Of a stretch of 64,000 bases of DNA, positions 1 through 8,256 are shown one piece after another (positions within the stretch are counted from its first letter, which is position 1; each line of letters starts with the position of its first letter). The DNA lies in NCBI GenBank assembly GCA_903863255.1, contig CAIPBJ010000002.1, forward strand, positions 1 through 64,000, written 5' to 3'. Under the pieces are notes generated by a model that did no database searches, was not told the origin of the DNA, and worked only from the letters and a program-made list of their open reading frames with translations. This DNA comes from an uncultured Methylophilaceae bacterium (GTDB taxonomy: Bacteria > Pseudomonadota > Gammaproteobacteria > Burkholderiales > Methylophilaceae). A program made the translations under genes and the position numbers.

Positions 1-217
1 ATGACCTAATTACTTGGGACACGGGCGGTACACCCGTGTCTTGCCATGCAGTCATAATGGTACTTTGGTTAGTAAGACAAACACCTACATGGCTGTGTCC
101 GCTTGTCTGTCTAAAAAAACCGACAGACTCCAATATTTTGTTTCCTCCATAAAGTTCAAAGTACGTCTCACACGAGCAACACATTTTTAACAGTATATTT
201 AAGGATAGGGGAACAAA
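1..217 (+). promoter_or_regulatory. flhD upstream region with two inverted repeats
   Basis: No gene is visible here. Two hairpin-forming repeats are seen. GACACGGG at 18-25 pairs with CCCGTGTC at 33-40 over a 7-base loop. GTCTGTC at 105-111 pairs with GACAGAC at 122-128 across an A-rich loop. Neither is followed by a T-run, so they do not look like simple terminators. The segment just before flhD is AGGATAGGGGAAC, which serves as the ribosome binding site. Long regulated leaders are known for flhDC in enterobacteria; a similar role here is inference. Confidence 0.4.
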
Positions 218-535
218 ATGACTGACAACGAAATGATGATGGAAATTAAAGACGCCAACCTCAATTATTTGATGCTTGCGCAACAGATGATCAGAGCCGA
301 TAAAGCCACAGCGATTTTCCGTTTAGGAATTAGCAAGGAAATTGCGGATTTACTTGAGGGACTTAGTAACCTTCAACTATTAAAACTGAGCAGTACCAAC
401 ATGATGCTTGCTCGATTCCGTTTTGATGATGGTGCCATTCTAGGGATGCTTACAAATTACACCAAGGAGCGTTCGCTTGCCATGGCTCACACAGCGATAT
501 TAATGGCAGGTCAAACAGCAGAAGCAATTGCATAA
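218..535 (+). CDS. flhD: Flagellar master regulator subunit FlhD
   Basis: FlhD forms a hetero-oligomer with FlhC that activates class II flagellar promoters. The 105-residue length is close to that of known FlhD, and the protein has the typical all-helical pattern with an ITDN-like start, a YL-LAQ--I--DKA segment at about residues 17-30 and an MAHTAILMAGQ-like C-terminal helix. A strong ribosome site (AGGGGAAC) precedes the ATG. flhC follows after 39 bases, consistent with one operon. This supports FlhDC control of motility rather than the FleQ/FlrA type. Confidence 0.95.
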   Translation: MTDNEMMMEIKDANLNYLMLAQQMIRADKATAIFRLGISKEIADLLEGLSNLQLLKLSSTNMMLARFRFDDGAILGMLTNYTKERSLAMAHTAILMAGQTAEAIA

Positions 536-574
536 CTGAATATATCAAAAGTACTTTTATAAAGGGAAGATATC

Positions 575-1132
575 ATGGATAAGAAAAGCGTAGTCAATGA
601 ATCAGAACAAATTCAACTAGCCATGCAAATGATTAAGCTCGGCGCAAGATTGCAGTTACTTGAATCTCAAACCACCTTATCTCGTGAGCGTCTTATTAAA
701 TTATACAAGGAACTCAAAGGGGTTTCTCCACCAAAAGGCATGTTACCTTTCTCTACAGATTGGTTTCTAACTTGGCAACCTAACATTCATTCATCTATCT
801 TTCTGAATATATACAATTTTTTGGTGGAATATGCTGAGGTAAAGGGAATAACAGCAATAATTAAGGCCTATAGTCTCTACCTTCAACAGATTGAGCATGA
901 TTCGGATGAAGAGCCTGTGTTATCCATGACTCGGGCCTGGACTTTGGTTCGATTTGTCGAAAGCAAGATGCTCAAGCTGCATACATGTTCATGTTGTGGC
1001 GGCAAGTTCGTAGTGAACACCTACGATTTGAATCAGAATTACCAATGCAGTCTTTGTAACGTTCCATCTCGCGCCGGTAAGACCAAAAAGGCAAAGGCTG
1101 AAAGTTTTAAGGTGGTTTCCATTTCTCAATAG
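575..1132 (+). CDS. flhC: Flagellar master regulator subunit FlhC
   Basis: FlhC is the DNA-contacting partner of FlhD. At 185 residues it is family-typical. The N-terminal half is helical (IQLAMQMIKLGARLQLLE at about residues 13-30). The C-terminal part carries the zinc-site cysteines as two CxxC pairs, CSCC at about residue 138 and CSLC at about residue 158. It lies 39 bases after flhD and 10 bases before a methyltransferase gene with its own GGGAGC ribosome site, so the three are probably co-transcribed up to the terminator at 2048-2083. Confidence 0.95.
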   Translation: MDKKSVVNESEQIQLAMQMIKLGARLQLLESQTTLSRERLIKLYKELKGVSPPKGMLPFSTDWFLTWQPNIHSSIFLNIYNFLVEYAEVKGITAIIKAYSLYLQQIEHDSDEEPVLSMTRAWTLVRFVESKMLKLHTCSCCGGKFVVNTYDLNQNYQCSLCNVPSRAGKTKKAKAESFKVVSISQ

Positions 1133-1142
1133 GGAGCAGATC

Positions 1143-2000
1143 ATGTCTAAGATCCTTAAAAGTAATACGTTGATTGAATTGCCGCCCGATCTTTATGGGG
1201 AGCAGGGGATATCGATTGTTCCTAGAGCATTTTTTCAGTACTCAGAAAAGAACAGAACTGTCACCCCGGCCTTGATGGCTCTGCTGATTCAAAGTGGGTC
1301 TTTATTCTTGGTTGCCGCATTGTTTTTTATTTCTCGATTCGTTTTTCATTATGAAATTTCGATATTCGTTCTTGTGCTCATTCAGGCCAGTCTTTCTACA
1401 GGACTGGCTTATTTCGCCAGAATGGAAGTCTGGTGGCGTGGCATACACTTCCTTTTTCCAATAGCAATTTGGTCTGTATCAAGTTGGAAAGTTTCCAATG
1501 ACGTCTACCTTTACGGTTTTATGGCGACATTGAGTCTTTTTTGGACAACATTCCGAACACAGGTCCCATTCTACCCTTCCCGCCGAATCGTATGGCATCA
1601 GTTGGCGGAACTTATTCCCCATGGCAGACCGATACGAATGATCGATATTGGAAGTGGACTGGGTGACCTCGCAATGCATATAGCAAAAACCAGGAAAGAA
1701 AGTCAGATTGAAGGAATTGAAATTGCACCTCTTCCTTGGTTAGTAAGTAAAGTAAGGTCCTGGTATCGTAAATCAACAGCATTCTTTACCCTTGGCAATT
1801 ATCAGAAAAAAGATTTTGCAAAATACGATGTGGTCTTTGCTTACTTATCCCCAGCAGCCATGCCGGCATTATGGAAAAAGGCCAGATCGGAAATGCGTCC
1901 GGGAAGCATGTTGGTTAGTTATGAGTTTGGAATCCCTGGTATCTATCCGAGTTTCTCTGTATCAAGTGGTAATACACAGTTATATGTATGGAAGTTTTAG
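1143..2000 (+). CDS. Membrane-anchored class I SAM-dependent methyltransferase
   Basis: The N-terminal half (about residues 42-145) has several hydrophobic segments that look like three to four membrane helices. The C-terminal half starts with methyltransferase motif I, MIDIGSGLGDLAMHIA, at about residue 166, followed by an acidic motif (IEGIEIAP) and a YDVVFAYLSP strand, so a Rossmann methyltransferase fold facing the cytoplasm is likely. The substrate is unknown. The gene begins 10 bases after flhC and ends just before a strong terminator, which makes it the third member of the flhDC operon and suggests a link to motility or envelope assembly (inference). It is complete. Confidence 0.7.
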   Translation: MSKILKSNTLIELPPDLYGEQGISIVPRAFFQYSEKNRTVTPALMALLIQSGSLFLVAALFFISRFVFHYEISIFVLVLIQASLSTGLAYFARMEVWWRGIHFLFPIAIWSVSSWKVSNDVYLYGFMATLSLFWTTFRTQVPFYPSRRIVWHQLAELIPHGRPIRMIDIGSGLGDLAMHIAKTRKESQIEGIEIAPLPWLVSKVRSWYRKSTAFFTLGNYQKKDFAKYDVVFAYLSPAAMPALWKKARSEMRPGSMLVSYEFGIPGIYPSFSVSSGNTQLYVWKF

Positions 2001-2047
2001 ACAGTTCTGACCCGTTGTGCGTGCTTTGTTTTTTATCTCCTGACCTC

Positions 2048-2083
2048 AACAGGATCAAGTTCAAAACTTGGTCCTGTTTTTTT
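2048..2083 (+). terminator. Rho-independent terminator of the flhDC operon
   Basis: AACAGGA at 2048-2054 pairs with TCCTGTT at 2072-2078, and an inner AAGTT/AACTT pairing extends the stem. A run of T bases follows at once. The position between the methyltransferase stop and motA separates the regulator operon from the motor genes. Confidence 0.85.
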
Positions 2084-2227
2084 ATGTGTCAATCCAATCT
2101 CGATCTTCAACTTGAATATTAGATGGAAAACATACCTTTGTTCGAATGATTGATAACACAAATCAATTGATATTCTGTTTGTAACTTCAATTTTAGGAAA
2201 AATCGGTTTTCCGTTTGGGAGCGTAAA

Positions 2228-3088
2228 ATGTTCGTTATTATTGGTTATGTTCTTGTCTGTGCTGCCGTTTTTGGCGGTTATGCGCTCGCTGGTGGGCATC
2301 TTGCAGCGTTGTTCCAGCCCCTTGAATTGTTGATGATTTTTGGCGGTGCGCTCGGTGCATTCGTTGTTGGGAATGACATCAAGGCCATAAAGGCAACCCT
2401 GGCCGCACTTCCTACCCTTTTCAAGGGTTCGAAATTCAATAAGGCTCTTTACATGGATTTGCTTGCACTGATGTTCGAGATTCTTAGCAAGATCCGTAAG
2501 GATGGAATGATGTCGATTGAAAACGATGTTGAAAATCCAGAATCAAGTGCCCTGTTCGGTAAATATCCCAATCTTCTTCATGATCACCATCTCATGGATT
2601 TCATAACCGATTACCTGAGATTAATGATTTCAGGAAATATGGATGCATTCCAGGTGGAGAACTTGATGGACAACGAACTTGAGACGCACCACATGGAGGG
2701 TCACGTAGCCGCCCATAGCGTAGCAAAGCTTGGAGATGGTTTGCCCGCATTTGGTATTGTTGCTGCCGTTATGGGGGTTGTACACACAATGGAAAACGTT
2801 GCTTTGCCACCGGCAGAACTTGGAATCTTAATTGCACATGCTCTTGTTGGTACCTTCTTGGGAATATTGTTGGCATATGGGTTCATAGGCCCATTGGCAG
2901 GATTGCTGGAACAGAAGCTGGAGGAAAGCTCCAAAATGTTTCAAACGGTTAAAGTCGTTTTACTTGCTAGCCTTAATGGGTATGCCCCTGCAATTGCGGT
3001 CGAGTTTGGCCGTAAAGTCCTTTATTCGACCGAGCGGCCAGGATTTGCCGAGCTCGAAGAACACGTTAAGCAGGCGAAGTCTAAGTAG
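2228..3088 (+). CDS. motA: Flagellar motor stator protein MotA
   Basis: MotA forms the proton-conducting stator ring with MotB in the inner membrane. The 286-residue protein starts with a membrane helix beginning MFVIIGYVLVC, a second follows at about residues 30-48 (LMIFGGALGAFVVG), and the conserved pair near residues 168-225 reads GDGLPAFGIVAAVMGVVHTM and LVGTFLGILLAYGF. The large cytoplasmic loop between the helix pairs is present. Length and start match E. coli-type MotA closely. A GGGAGC ribosome site lies before the ATG. motB follows after 26 bases. Confidence 0.96.
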   Translation: MFVIIGYVLVCAAVFGGYALAGGHLAALFQPLELLMIFGGALGAFVVGNDIKAIKATLAALPTLFKGSKFNKALYMDLLALMFEILSKIRKDGMMSIENDVENPESSALFGKYPNLLHDHHLMDFITDYLRLMISGNMDAFQVENLMDNELETHHMEGHVAAHSVAKLGDGLPAFGIVAAVMGVVHTMENVALPPAELGILIAHALVGTFLGILLAYGFIGPLAGLLEQKLEESSKMFQTVKVVLLASLNGYAPAIAVEFGRKVLYSTERPGFAELEEHVKQAKSK

Positions 3089-3114
3089 GGTAACTCGAAT
3101 TTACGGAGCTTAAA

Positions 3115-4053
3115 ATGGCTGAAGACTTATCTAGACCCATCATTGTAAAAAAGATTAAGAAATCGGGTGGTGGTCATCATGGTGGAGCCTGGAAGATTGC
3201 TTACGCGGACTTTGTTACAGCAATGATGGCTTTCTTCCTGTTGATGTGGCTGCTTGGCTCGAGCTCGCATGCCCAGCTCGAAGGCATCTCAAAATATTTC
3301 AAAATGCCTTTGAAGATTGCATTAAATGGAGGTTCCTCAGTAGGTGAGGCTACTTCTTTAGTTAAAGGCGGGGGTAAGGATTTGACAAAGAAGCAGGGTC
3401 AAATCCAGGGAGTCGATGATTCTAAAAAAAGGGATAAGGAAATAACCGATCTGAAAGATGCTCAAAAGGCATTGGAGCAGGCTGAAGCAGAAAGACTGCA
3501 GGACTTGAAGCAAAAGATTCTTGCAACAATCGAGTCTAATCCAACTTTAAAGCAATTCAAGAATCAGTTGTTGATCGATATCACGACCGAAGGATTGAGA
3601 ATACAAATCGTCGATGAGCAGAATCGACCCATGTTCGCTTCATCGAAAGCTGATCTGCAACCTTACGCCAAAGAGATACTTCACCAGATAGGGCAGTTGC
3701 TAAACGGCGTTCCTAATCGTATCAGCTTATCCGGTCATACAGATGCCGTCCCCTATCCTTCAGGAGACAAGGGTTACAGCAATTGGGAGCTCTCTTCTGA
3801 CCGTGCCAATGCGTCCCGACGTGAATTGGTGGCTGGCGGTCTAGAGGATGACAAAATGTTACGCGTCGTGGGACTCTCATCGGCAGTCATGTTTGATAAG
3901 GAGAATCCGCTCAATCCAATCAATCGCAGAATCAGCATCATCGTTATGAACAAGCGAACTGAAGATGCTGTCTTGAACGACTCGCTAAAGGTGGATGCAA
4001 ACGATAAGTCATCTATGGATAAGATCACTGAGAATATTGAGTCTCCCAAGTGA
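3115..4053 (+). CDS. motB: Flagellar motor stator protein MotB
   Basis: MotB anchors the stator to peptidoglycan. The N-terminus carries the KKIKKSGGGHHGGAWK basic patch, then the single membrane helix with the essential proton-carrying aspartate (D32 in AYADFVTAMM). The C-terminal OmpA-like domain has the peptidoglycan-binding motif ISLSGHTDAVPY at about residue 202. It is co-directional with motA and ends 170 bases before the next chemotaxis gene. Confidence 0.96.
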   Translation: MAEDLSRPIIVKKIKKSGGGHHGGAWKIAYADFVTAMMAFFLLMWLLGSSSHAQLEGISKYFKMPLKIALNGGSSVGEATSLVKGGGKDLTKKQGQIQGVDDSKKRDKEITDLKDAQKALEQAEAERLQDLKQKILATIESNPTLKQFKNQLLIDITTEGLRIQIVDEQNRPMFASSKADLQPYAKEILHQIGQLLNGVPNRISLSGHTDAVPYPSGDKGYSNWELSSDRANASRRELVAGGLEDDKMLRVVGLSSAVMFDKENPLNPINRRISIIVMNKRTEDAVLNDSLKVDANDKSSMDKITENIESPK

Positions 4054-4223
4054 TCGCTGGAAATGGATCGAACAAAACAAAGCAGGGAAGTAGTAGGGTT
4101 TTAACCATTTATTTCATGGATGAATCGACTAAAGAAAATAGTAAATTTGTACGTAAATATGATAGTGCCTAAAAATCAAAATTAACTTTTGATCAATAGA
4201 AAAAATTAAAACAGGATATCGAT

Positions 4224-4772
4224 ATGGGAATCAAAAATCTGCCAGTAACCGAATTGAGAAGTCTGCTAACAGCAGTTTCCGAACATGGCACACAGCACCT
4301 GATCGAGGTCGAGGCTGACCTAATGCAAACAACGTTTCTTTTGAGCGAGGCAATTGAAAAATTGGGTGCGAGTTTCATGGCTATTCATGGAGCTGTGATG
4401 GATCAGCAAAAGGAACTTTCTTTGATAACCAATCAATTGAATTTGACTAAAGATGACATTGAAAAATTAGACGGTATCAAGCAAAAAATTGGTCAAGAGG
4501 TAAACGCTGCCGTAACAGGATTGCAGTTTCAAGATCTCACAAGTCAGTTAATCAATCGCACGATAAAACGTGTTAACGGGTTGAAGGAATTATTGGATGC
4601 ACTTGCTTCACATGGAAACGTAATGGATCCAGGACATGAACATGAAGAGATAGCAAGATTGCTTGAAGAGATGAATAAAAATTTAAGTATGCGAAGCCAT
4701 GCTTTGGAGGGTGGTTTAAGGCGTGCAGTTAGTCAGCATGATATGGACAGTGGTGACATCGAACTTTTTTAG
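4224..4772 (+). CDS. CheZ-like chemotaxis phosphatase (short paralogue)
   Basis: The 182-residue helical protein has the segment LQFQDLTSQLINRTIKR at about residues 100-116. This matches the CheZ active-site helix, with the catalytic Asp and Gln spaced as in DLTxQ of E. coli CheZ (D143, Q147). It lacks the CheZ C-terminal CheY-binding tail and instead ends in SGDIELF. It sits directly before a cheY, and a full CheZ is encoded at 16977-17654 beside a second cheY, so the cluster holds two CheY-phosphatase pairs. An activity on CheY-P is inference; a scaffold or decoy role is possible. Confidence 0.7.
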   Translation: MGIKNLPVTELRSLLTAVSEHGTQHLIEVEADLMQTTFLLSEAIEKLGASFMAIHGAVMDQQKELSLITNQLNLTKDDIEKLDGIKQKIGQEVNAAVTGLQFQDLTSQLINRTIKRVNGLKELLDALASHGNVMDPGHEHEEIARLLEEMNKNLSMRSHALEGGLRRAVSQHDMDSGDIELF

Positions 4773-4844
4773 ATGGTTGATTTTCAGGTAAGTGTTTTAA
4801 ATAAATAGGGTATTTCCTTTAATAACGGAAAAGTGAGTAAAAAA

Positions 4845-5213
4845 ATGGCAAAAACAATTTTAGCGGTGGACGATTCAGGATCGCTTCGTCAAATGGTCGC
4901 TTTTAGTCTTACGGCTGCAGGATATCAGGTTGTTCAGGCTGTGGATGGAGTCGATGGTTTGAATAAAGCGAAAGGCCAAACAGTAGACTTGGTTTTAACA
5001 GACCAAAATATGCCAAATATGGATGGCCTGACACTTATCAAAAATCTTCGTGGCCTTGGAACTTATCAAAAGGTGCCCATCCTGATGCTGACAACGGAAT
5101 CCAGTGACGAAATGAAAGCAAAAGGCAAGGCAGCAGGCGCTAATGGATGGCTGGTTAAACCGTTCGATCCAAAGCGGCTTATTGATGTAGTACAGAAAGT
5201 TATTGGTCAGTAA
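4845..5213 (+). CDS. cheY: CheY-type single-domain response regulator (first copy)
   Basis: This receiver-only protein of 122 residues has the acidic pocket (VDDS at 8-11), phospho-acceptor D53 in LTDQNMPNMDG, the conserved Thr in MLTTES and the Lys in VKPFD. The ATG at 4845 was chosen over the upstream GTG at 4833 because it gives the usual MAKTILAVDDS start. It is not the E. coli-like CheY: the second copy at 16576 is closer. It stands between the CheZ-like gene and cheA, so it may be the phosphate sink or a receptor-array regulator of this pathway (inference). Confidence 0.9.
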   Translation: MAKTILAVDDSGSLRQMVAFSLTAAGYQVVQAVDGVDGLNKAKGQTVDLVLTDQNMPNMDGLTLIKNLRGLGTYQKVPILMLTTESSDEMKAKGKAAGANGWLVKPFDPKRLIDVVQKVIGQ

Positions 5214-5278
5214 GACCTGGGCTATTTGAACAGGTACAAGAGCAAATGCACCAAAACACAAGGGAAACGGAGTAAAAA

Positions 5279-7726
5279 ATGTCAATTGATATGAGCCAGT
5301 TTTATCAGGCGTTCTTTGAGGAAGCTGAAGAGTTGCTTGCTCAGGCTGAGCATCTTTTATTGGATCTCAATTTAGAAAGCCCAGACCCAGAGGATCTCAA
5401 TGCAATTTTCCGCGCAGCACACTCGATAAAAGGGGGCGCTGCAACATTTGGCATGACCGATATGGCGGAAATTACTCATGTCTTGGAGAATTTACTCGAT
5501 AAGATCCGTAAAAATGAGATGGCACTTACAGCCGATCACGTGGATGTGTTTCTGGCTGCAAAAGATGTATTGAATTCTCAATTAGAAGGCCATCGCTCAG
5601 GTACAGAGGTAGATCGGAGCATCGAAGAAGCTGTAAAGGAAAGATTAAAAGACTTTTATGAAGGACAGGCTACACCGAAGGTATCGGAAAATAAAGTCGA
5701 GGAGACGAGCGAAAGGGAAAAACCGGTTGATAAAGTCAGTCCTGAGACCTCGTCACAGCCTAAGGTGAAGGAAACCCTAATTCACAACTATCGAGTAGAA
5801 ATCGCTAAGTTAAATGATAAGGATTCCGTTAACTTGCAAGAAGAACTAGGTCTTTTAGGCGAAGTTAGCCACAAAAGACTGCAAAATGGAAATGTCGAAT
5901 ATTTAGTTAAAACGGAAGACGACCCTGAAACGATCATTACTATATGTACGTTCATAGTTGAACCTGAAGATATAACCATTACGGAAGCAAAGGATGCATC
6001 GTCTGCCAAGGTAGAGGCAGTCAACACCATGAATCTGGAAACTTTCTATGTTGTGGTTGAGAGTCTGGATGAAAAAGACATTGCCAATATGAAATCCGAA
6101 CTGGCTATTCTGGGTGAGGTTGCGTATTCAAGATTACCTAATGGCAGCCACGAATTCAGTTTAAAAACCTCCGATGGCCAAGCTGAGATTATTTCTATCT
6201 GCTCATTCATCGTTGCACCTGAAAAATTAAAAATATCGAACACAAGTACCGATGAATCACGAGCCAAAAAAGAAGATAAACCTTCAACAAATTATATTGA
6301 GGAAGATGGCTTTGGTTTATTTGAACCCTTACCGGAACCTGTTAACTCCTCATCGGAACCTCTGAAGAGCGAGTCCGTTAAGGAAGCCAAGGAAGATGGA
6401 TTGCAGGAAGGCAGCAAAGATAAAATGCCTGCCGAAGTCAAGACTAATCAAGAAGTCATTCCAGCTAAAACTGAAGTGGTGCCCCCAGCAAAGGCTGCTG
6501 TAACAGCTAAGAAAGAAACAGAAAAGGCTGGATCAAATAACGAGAACACGTCAATACGCGTTGGGATTGAAAAAGTCGATCAATTGATCAATCTGGTTGG
6601 CGAACTTGTTATTACTCAGGCGATGATCGAGCAACGGGTAAGTAAGCTTGATCCGATCCAGAATGAAGACCTGGTAAACAGTATTGGTCAACTTACGCGC
6701 AATACCCGCGACCTTCAAGAGGCTGTGATGTCAATTCGCATGATGCCGATGGATTATGTATTCTCAAGGTTCCCAAGAATGGTTCGTGATCTGGCAAACA
6801 AACTTAATAAAAAGGTCGAGTTTGTTACAAATGGTGCTGCGACCGAACTGGATAAAGGTCTTATTGAACGAATTATCGACCCCTTAACGCATTTAGTTAG
6901 AAACAGCATCGATCATGGAATTGAAATACCGGAAAAACGAAAGGAAAGTGGCAAGAGTGAGGTCGGTAGACTGGCGCTTTCTGCCTCAAGCCGGGGCGGC
7001 AATATTGTCATTGAGGTATCGGATGACGGTGCAGGTCTGAATCGTGAACGAATTTTAAGTAAGGCAAGGCAAAACGGACTACCAGTGAATGAGAATATGA
7101 CAGACAACGAAGTCTGGCAATTGATATTCGCTCCTGGGTTCTCAACAGCCGAAGTTGTGACGGATGTTTCCGGACGCGGGGTCGGCATGGATGTAGTCAA
7201 GAGAAATGTAAGTGCCATGGGCGGTTCGATAGATATACGGTCCGCACCGGGTTATGGAACAACAATGTCGATCTCGCTTCCGCTGACGCTTGCAATATTG
7301 GATGGCATGTCAATATCACTCGGAGCCAGCATCTATGTCGTTCCTCTCAATCTTATTGTTGAGACCATGCAACCCAAAATGGAGGATATCAAGACTGTCA
7401 CAGGTGAGGGGTTGATGATTAATGTGAGAGGCGAATACCTTCCCATCATCCCACTGTATGCACTTTTTAATCAAGACACCGAGATCATGCACCCAACGGA
7501 GGGTGTGCTGGTGATCCTTGAAGCGGAGGGCAAGAAAGCTGCTTTGTTTGTTGATGGTTTGGTCGGACAGCAACAGGTTGTGATCAAGAGCCTGGAAACA
7601 AACTTCAAAAAGATTCAAGGCGTTTCTGGTGCCACTATCATGGGTGACGGTTCGGTTGCATTAATTTTAGATGTTCCTGCGATTATTAAAATGGGACAAA
7701 ACAATTCACAAGGAGTATATCAATGA
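5279..7726 (+). CDS. cheA: Chemotaxis histidine kinase CheA
   Basis: CheA autophosphorylates on its Hpt domain and passes phosphate to CheY and CheB. Seen in order: Hpt/P1 with H48 in AAHSIKGG; two similar 65-70-residue modules at about residues 169-234 and 251-320 in the place of P2; a charged linker; the P3 dimerisation helix (VDQLINLVGELVITQ) near residue 435; the P4 ATPase domain with the N box LVRNSIDHGIE near residue 540 and the G boxes SDDGAGL and GRGVGMDVVKRNV; and a CheW-like P5 domain. At 815 residues it is longer than E. coli CheA (654), largely because of the doubled middle module and linkers. Its stop overlaps the cheW start (ATGA). Confidence 0.96.
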   Translation: MSIDMSQFYQAFFEEAEELLAQAEHLLLDLNLESPDPEDLNAIFRAAHSIKGGAATFGMTDMAEITHVLENLLDKIRKNEMALTADHVDVFLAAKDVLNSQLEGHRSGTEVDRSIEEAVKERLKDFYEGQATPKVSENKVEETSEREKPVDKVSPETSSQPKVKETLIHNYRVEIAKLNDKDSVNLQEELGLLGEVSHKRLQNGNVEYLVKTEDDPETIITICTFIVEPEDITITEAKDASSAKVEAVNTMNLETFYVVVESLDEKDIANMKSELAILGEVAYSRLPNGSHEFSLKTSDGQAEIISICSFIVAPEKLKISNTSTDESRAKKEDKPSTNYIEEDGFGLFEPLPEPVNSSSEPLKSESVKEAKEDGLQEGSKDKMPAEVKTNQEVIPAKTEVVPPAKAAVTAKKETEKAGSNNENTSIRVGIEKVDQLINLVGELVITQAMIEQRVSKLDPIQNEDLVNSIGQLTRNTRDLQEAVMSIRMMPMDYVFSRFPRMVRDLANKLNKKVEFVTNGAATELDKGLIERIIDPLTHLVRNSIDHGIEIPEKRKESGKSEVGRLALSASSRGGNIVIEVSDDGAGLNRERILSKARQNGLPVNENMTDNEVWQLIFAPGFSTAEVVTDVSGRGVGMDVVKRNVSAMGGSIDIRSAPGYGTTMSISLPLTLAILDGMSISLGASIYVVPLNLIVETMQPKMEDIKTVTGEGLMINVRGEYLPIIPLYALFNQDTEIMHPTEGVLVILEAEGKKAALFVDGLVGQQQVVIKSLETNFKKIQGVSGATIMGDGSVALILDVPAIIKMGQNNSQGVYQ

Positions 7727-8226
7727 GTGCTGCCACTGAGTTAATGAACAAGGAATCCATTGAAGCGAGTGCAGATTCCAGAGAATTCCTGACTTTTGTG
7801 TTAGGTGAAGAGTCTTATGGACTTGAAATTCTGAAAGTACAGGAAATTAGAGGCTATGACGCGGTTACGAAGATCGCTAATACGCCAGACTTTATCAAAG
7901 GTGTTGTTAATCTGCGTGGACGAATTGTCCCCATCGTCGACTTGCGAATCAAATTCCACCTTGGTCGCGTCGAGTACAACGAGTTTACTGTCGTCATTAT
8001 ACTTAATTTAAGCGGTCGAATTGTCGGAATCGTGGTTGACGGCGTTTCTGATGTCATGAACCTTCAATCTAGCCAGATTCGTTCTGTACCAGACATCGTC
8101 TCGAGTATTGATACGAAATACATCACTGGGTTGGCATCGGTTGAAGAAAAGATGTTCATTCTGGTTGACATAGAGCAGTTGATGAACAGTCACGAGATGG
8201 AATTAATAGATCACGTTCAGAGTTAA
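7723..8226 (+). CDS. cheW: Chemotaxis coupling protein CheW
   Basis: CheW links receptors to CheA. The 167-residue SH3-like protein shows FVLGEESYGLEILKVQEIRGY at about residues 26-46 and the diagnostic VNLRGRIVPIVDLR at about 67-80. It has a short N-terminal extension. The ATG overlaps the cheA stop by 4 bases, so the two are translationally coupled. The start at 7723 is supported by a GGAG site inside the end of cheA. Confidence 0.96.
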   Translation: MSAATELMNKESIEASADSREFLTFVLGEESYGLEILKVQEIRGYDAVTKIANTPDFIKGVVNLRGRIVPIVDLRIKFHLGRVEYNEFTVVIILNLSGRIVGIVVDGVSDVMNLQSSQIRSVPDIVSSIDTKYITGLASVEEKMFILVDIEQLMNSHEMELIDHVQS

Positions 8227-8256
8227 TTTAAATATAACGACTCAAGGAGAAATAAC

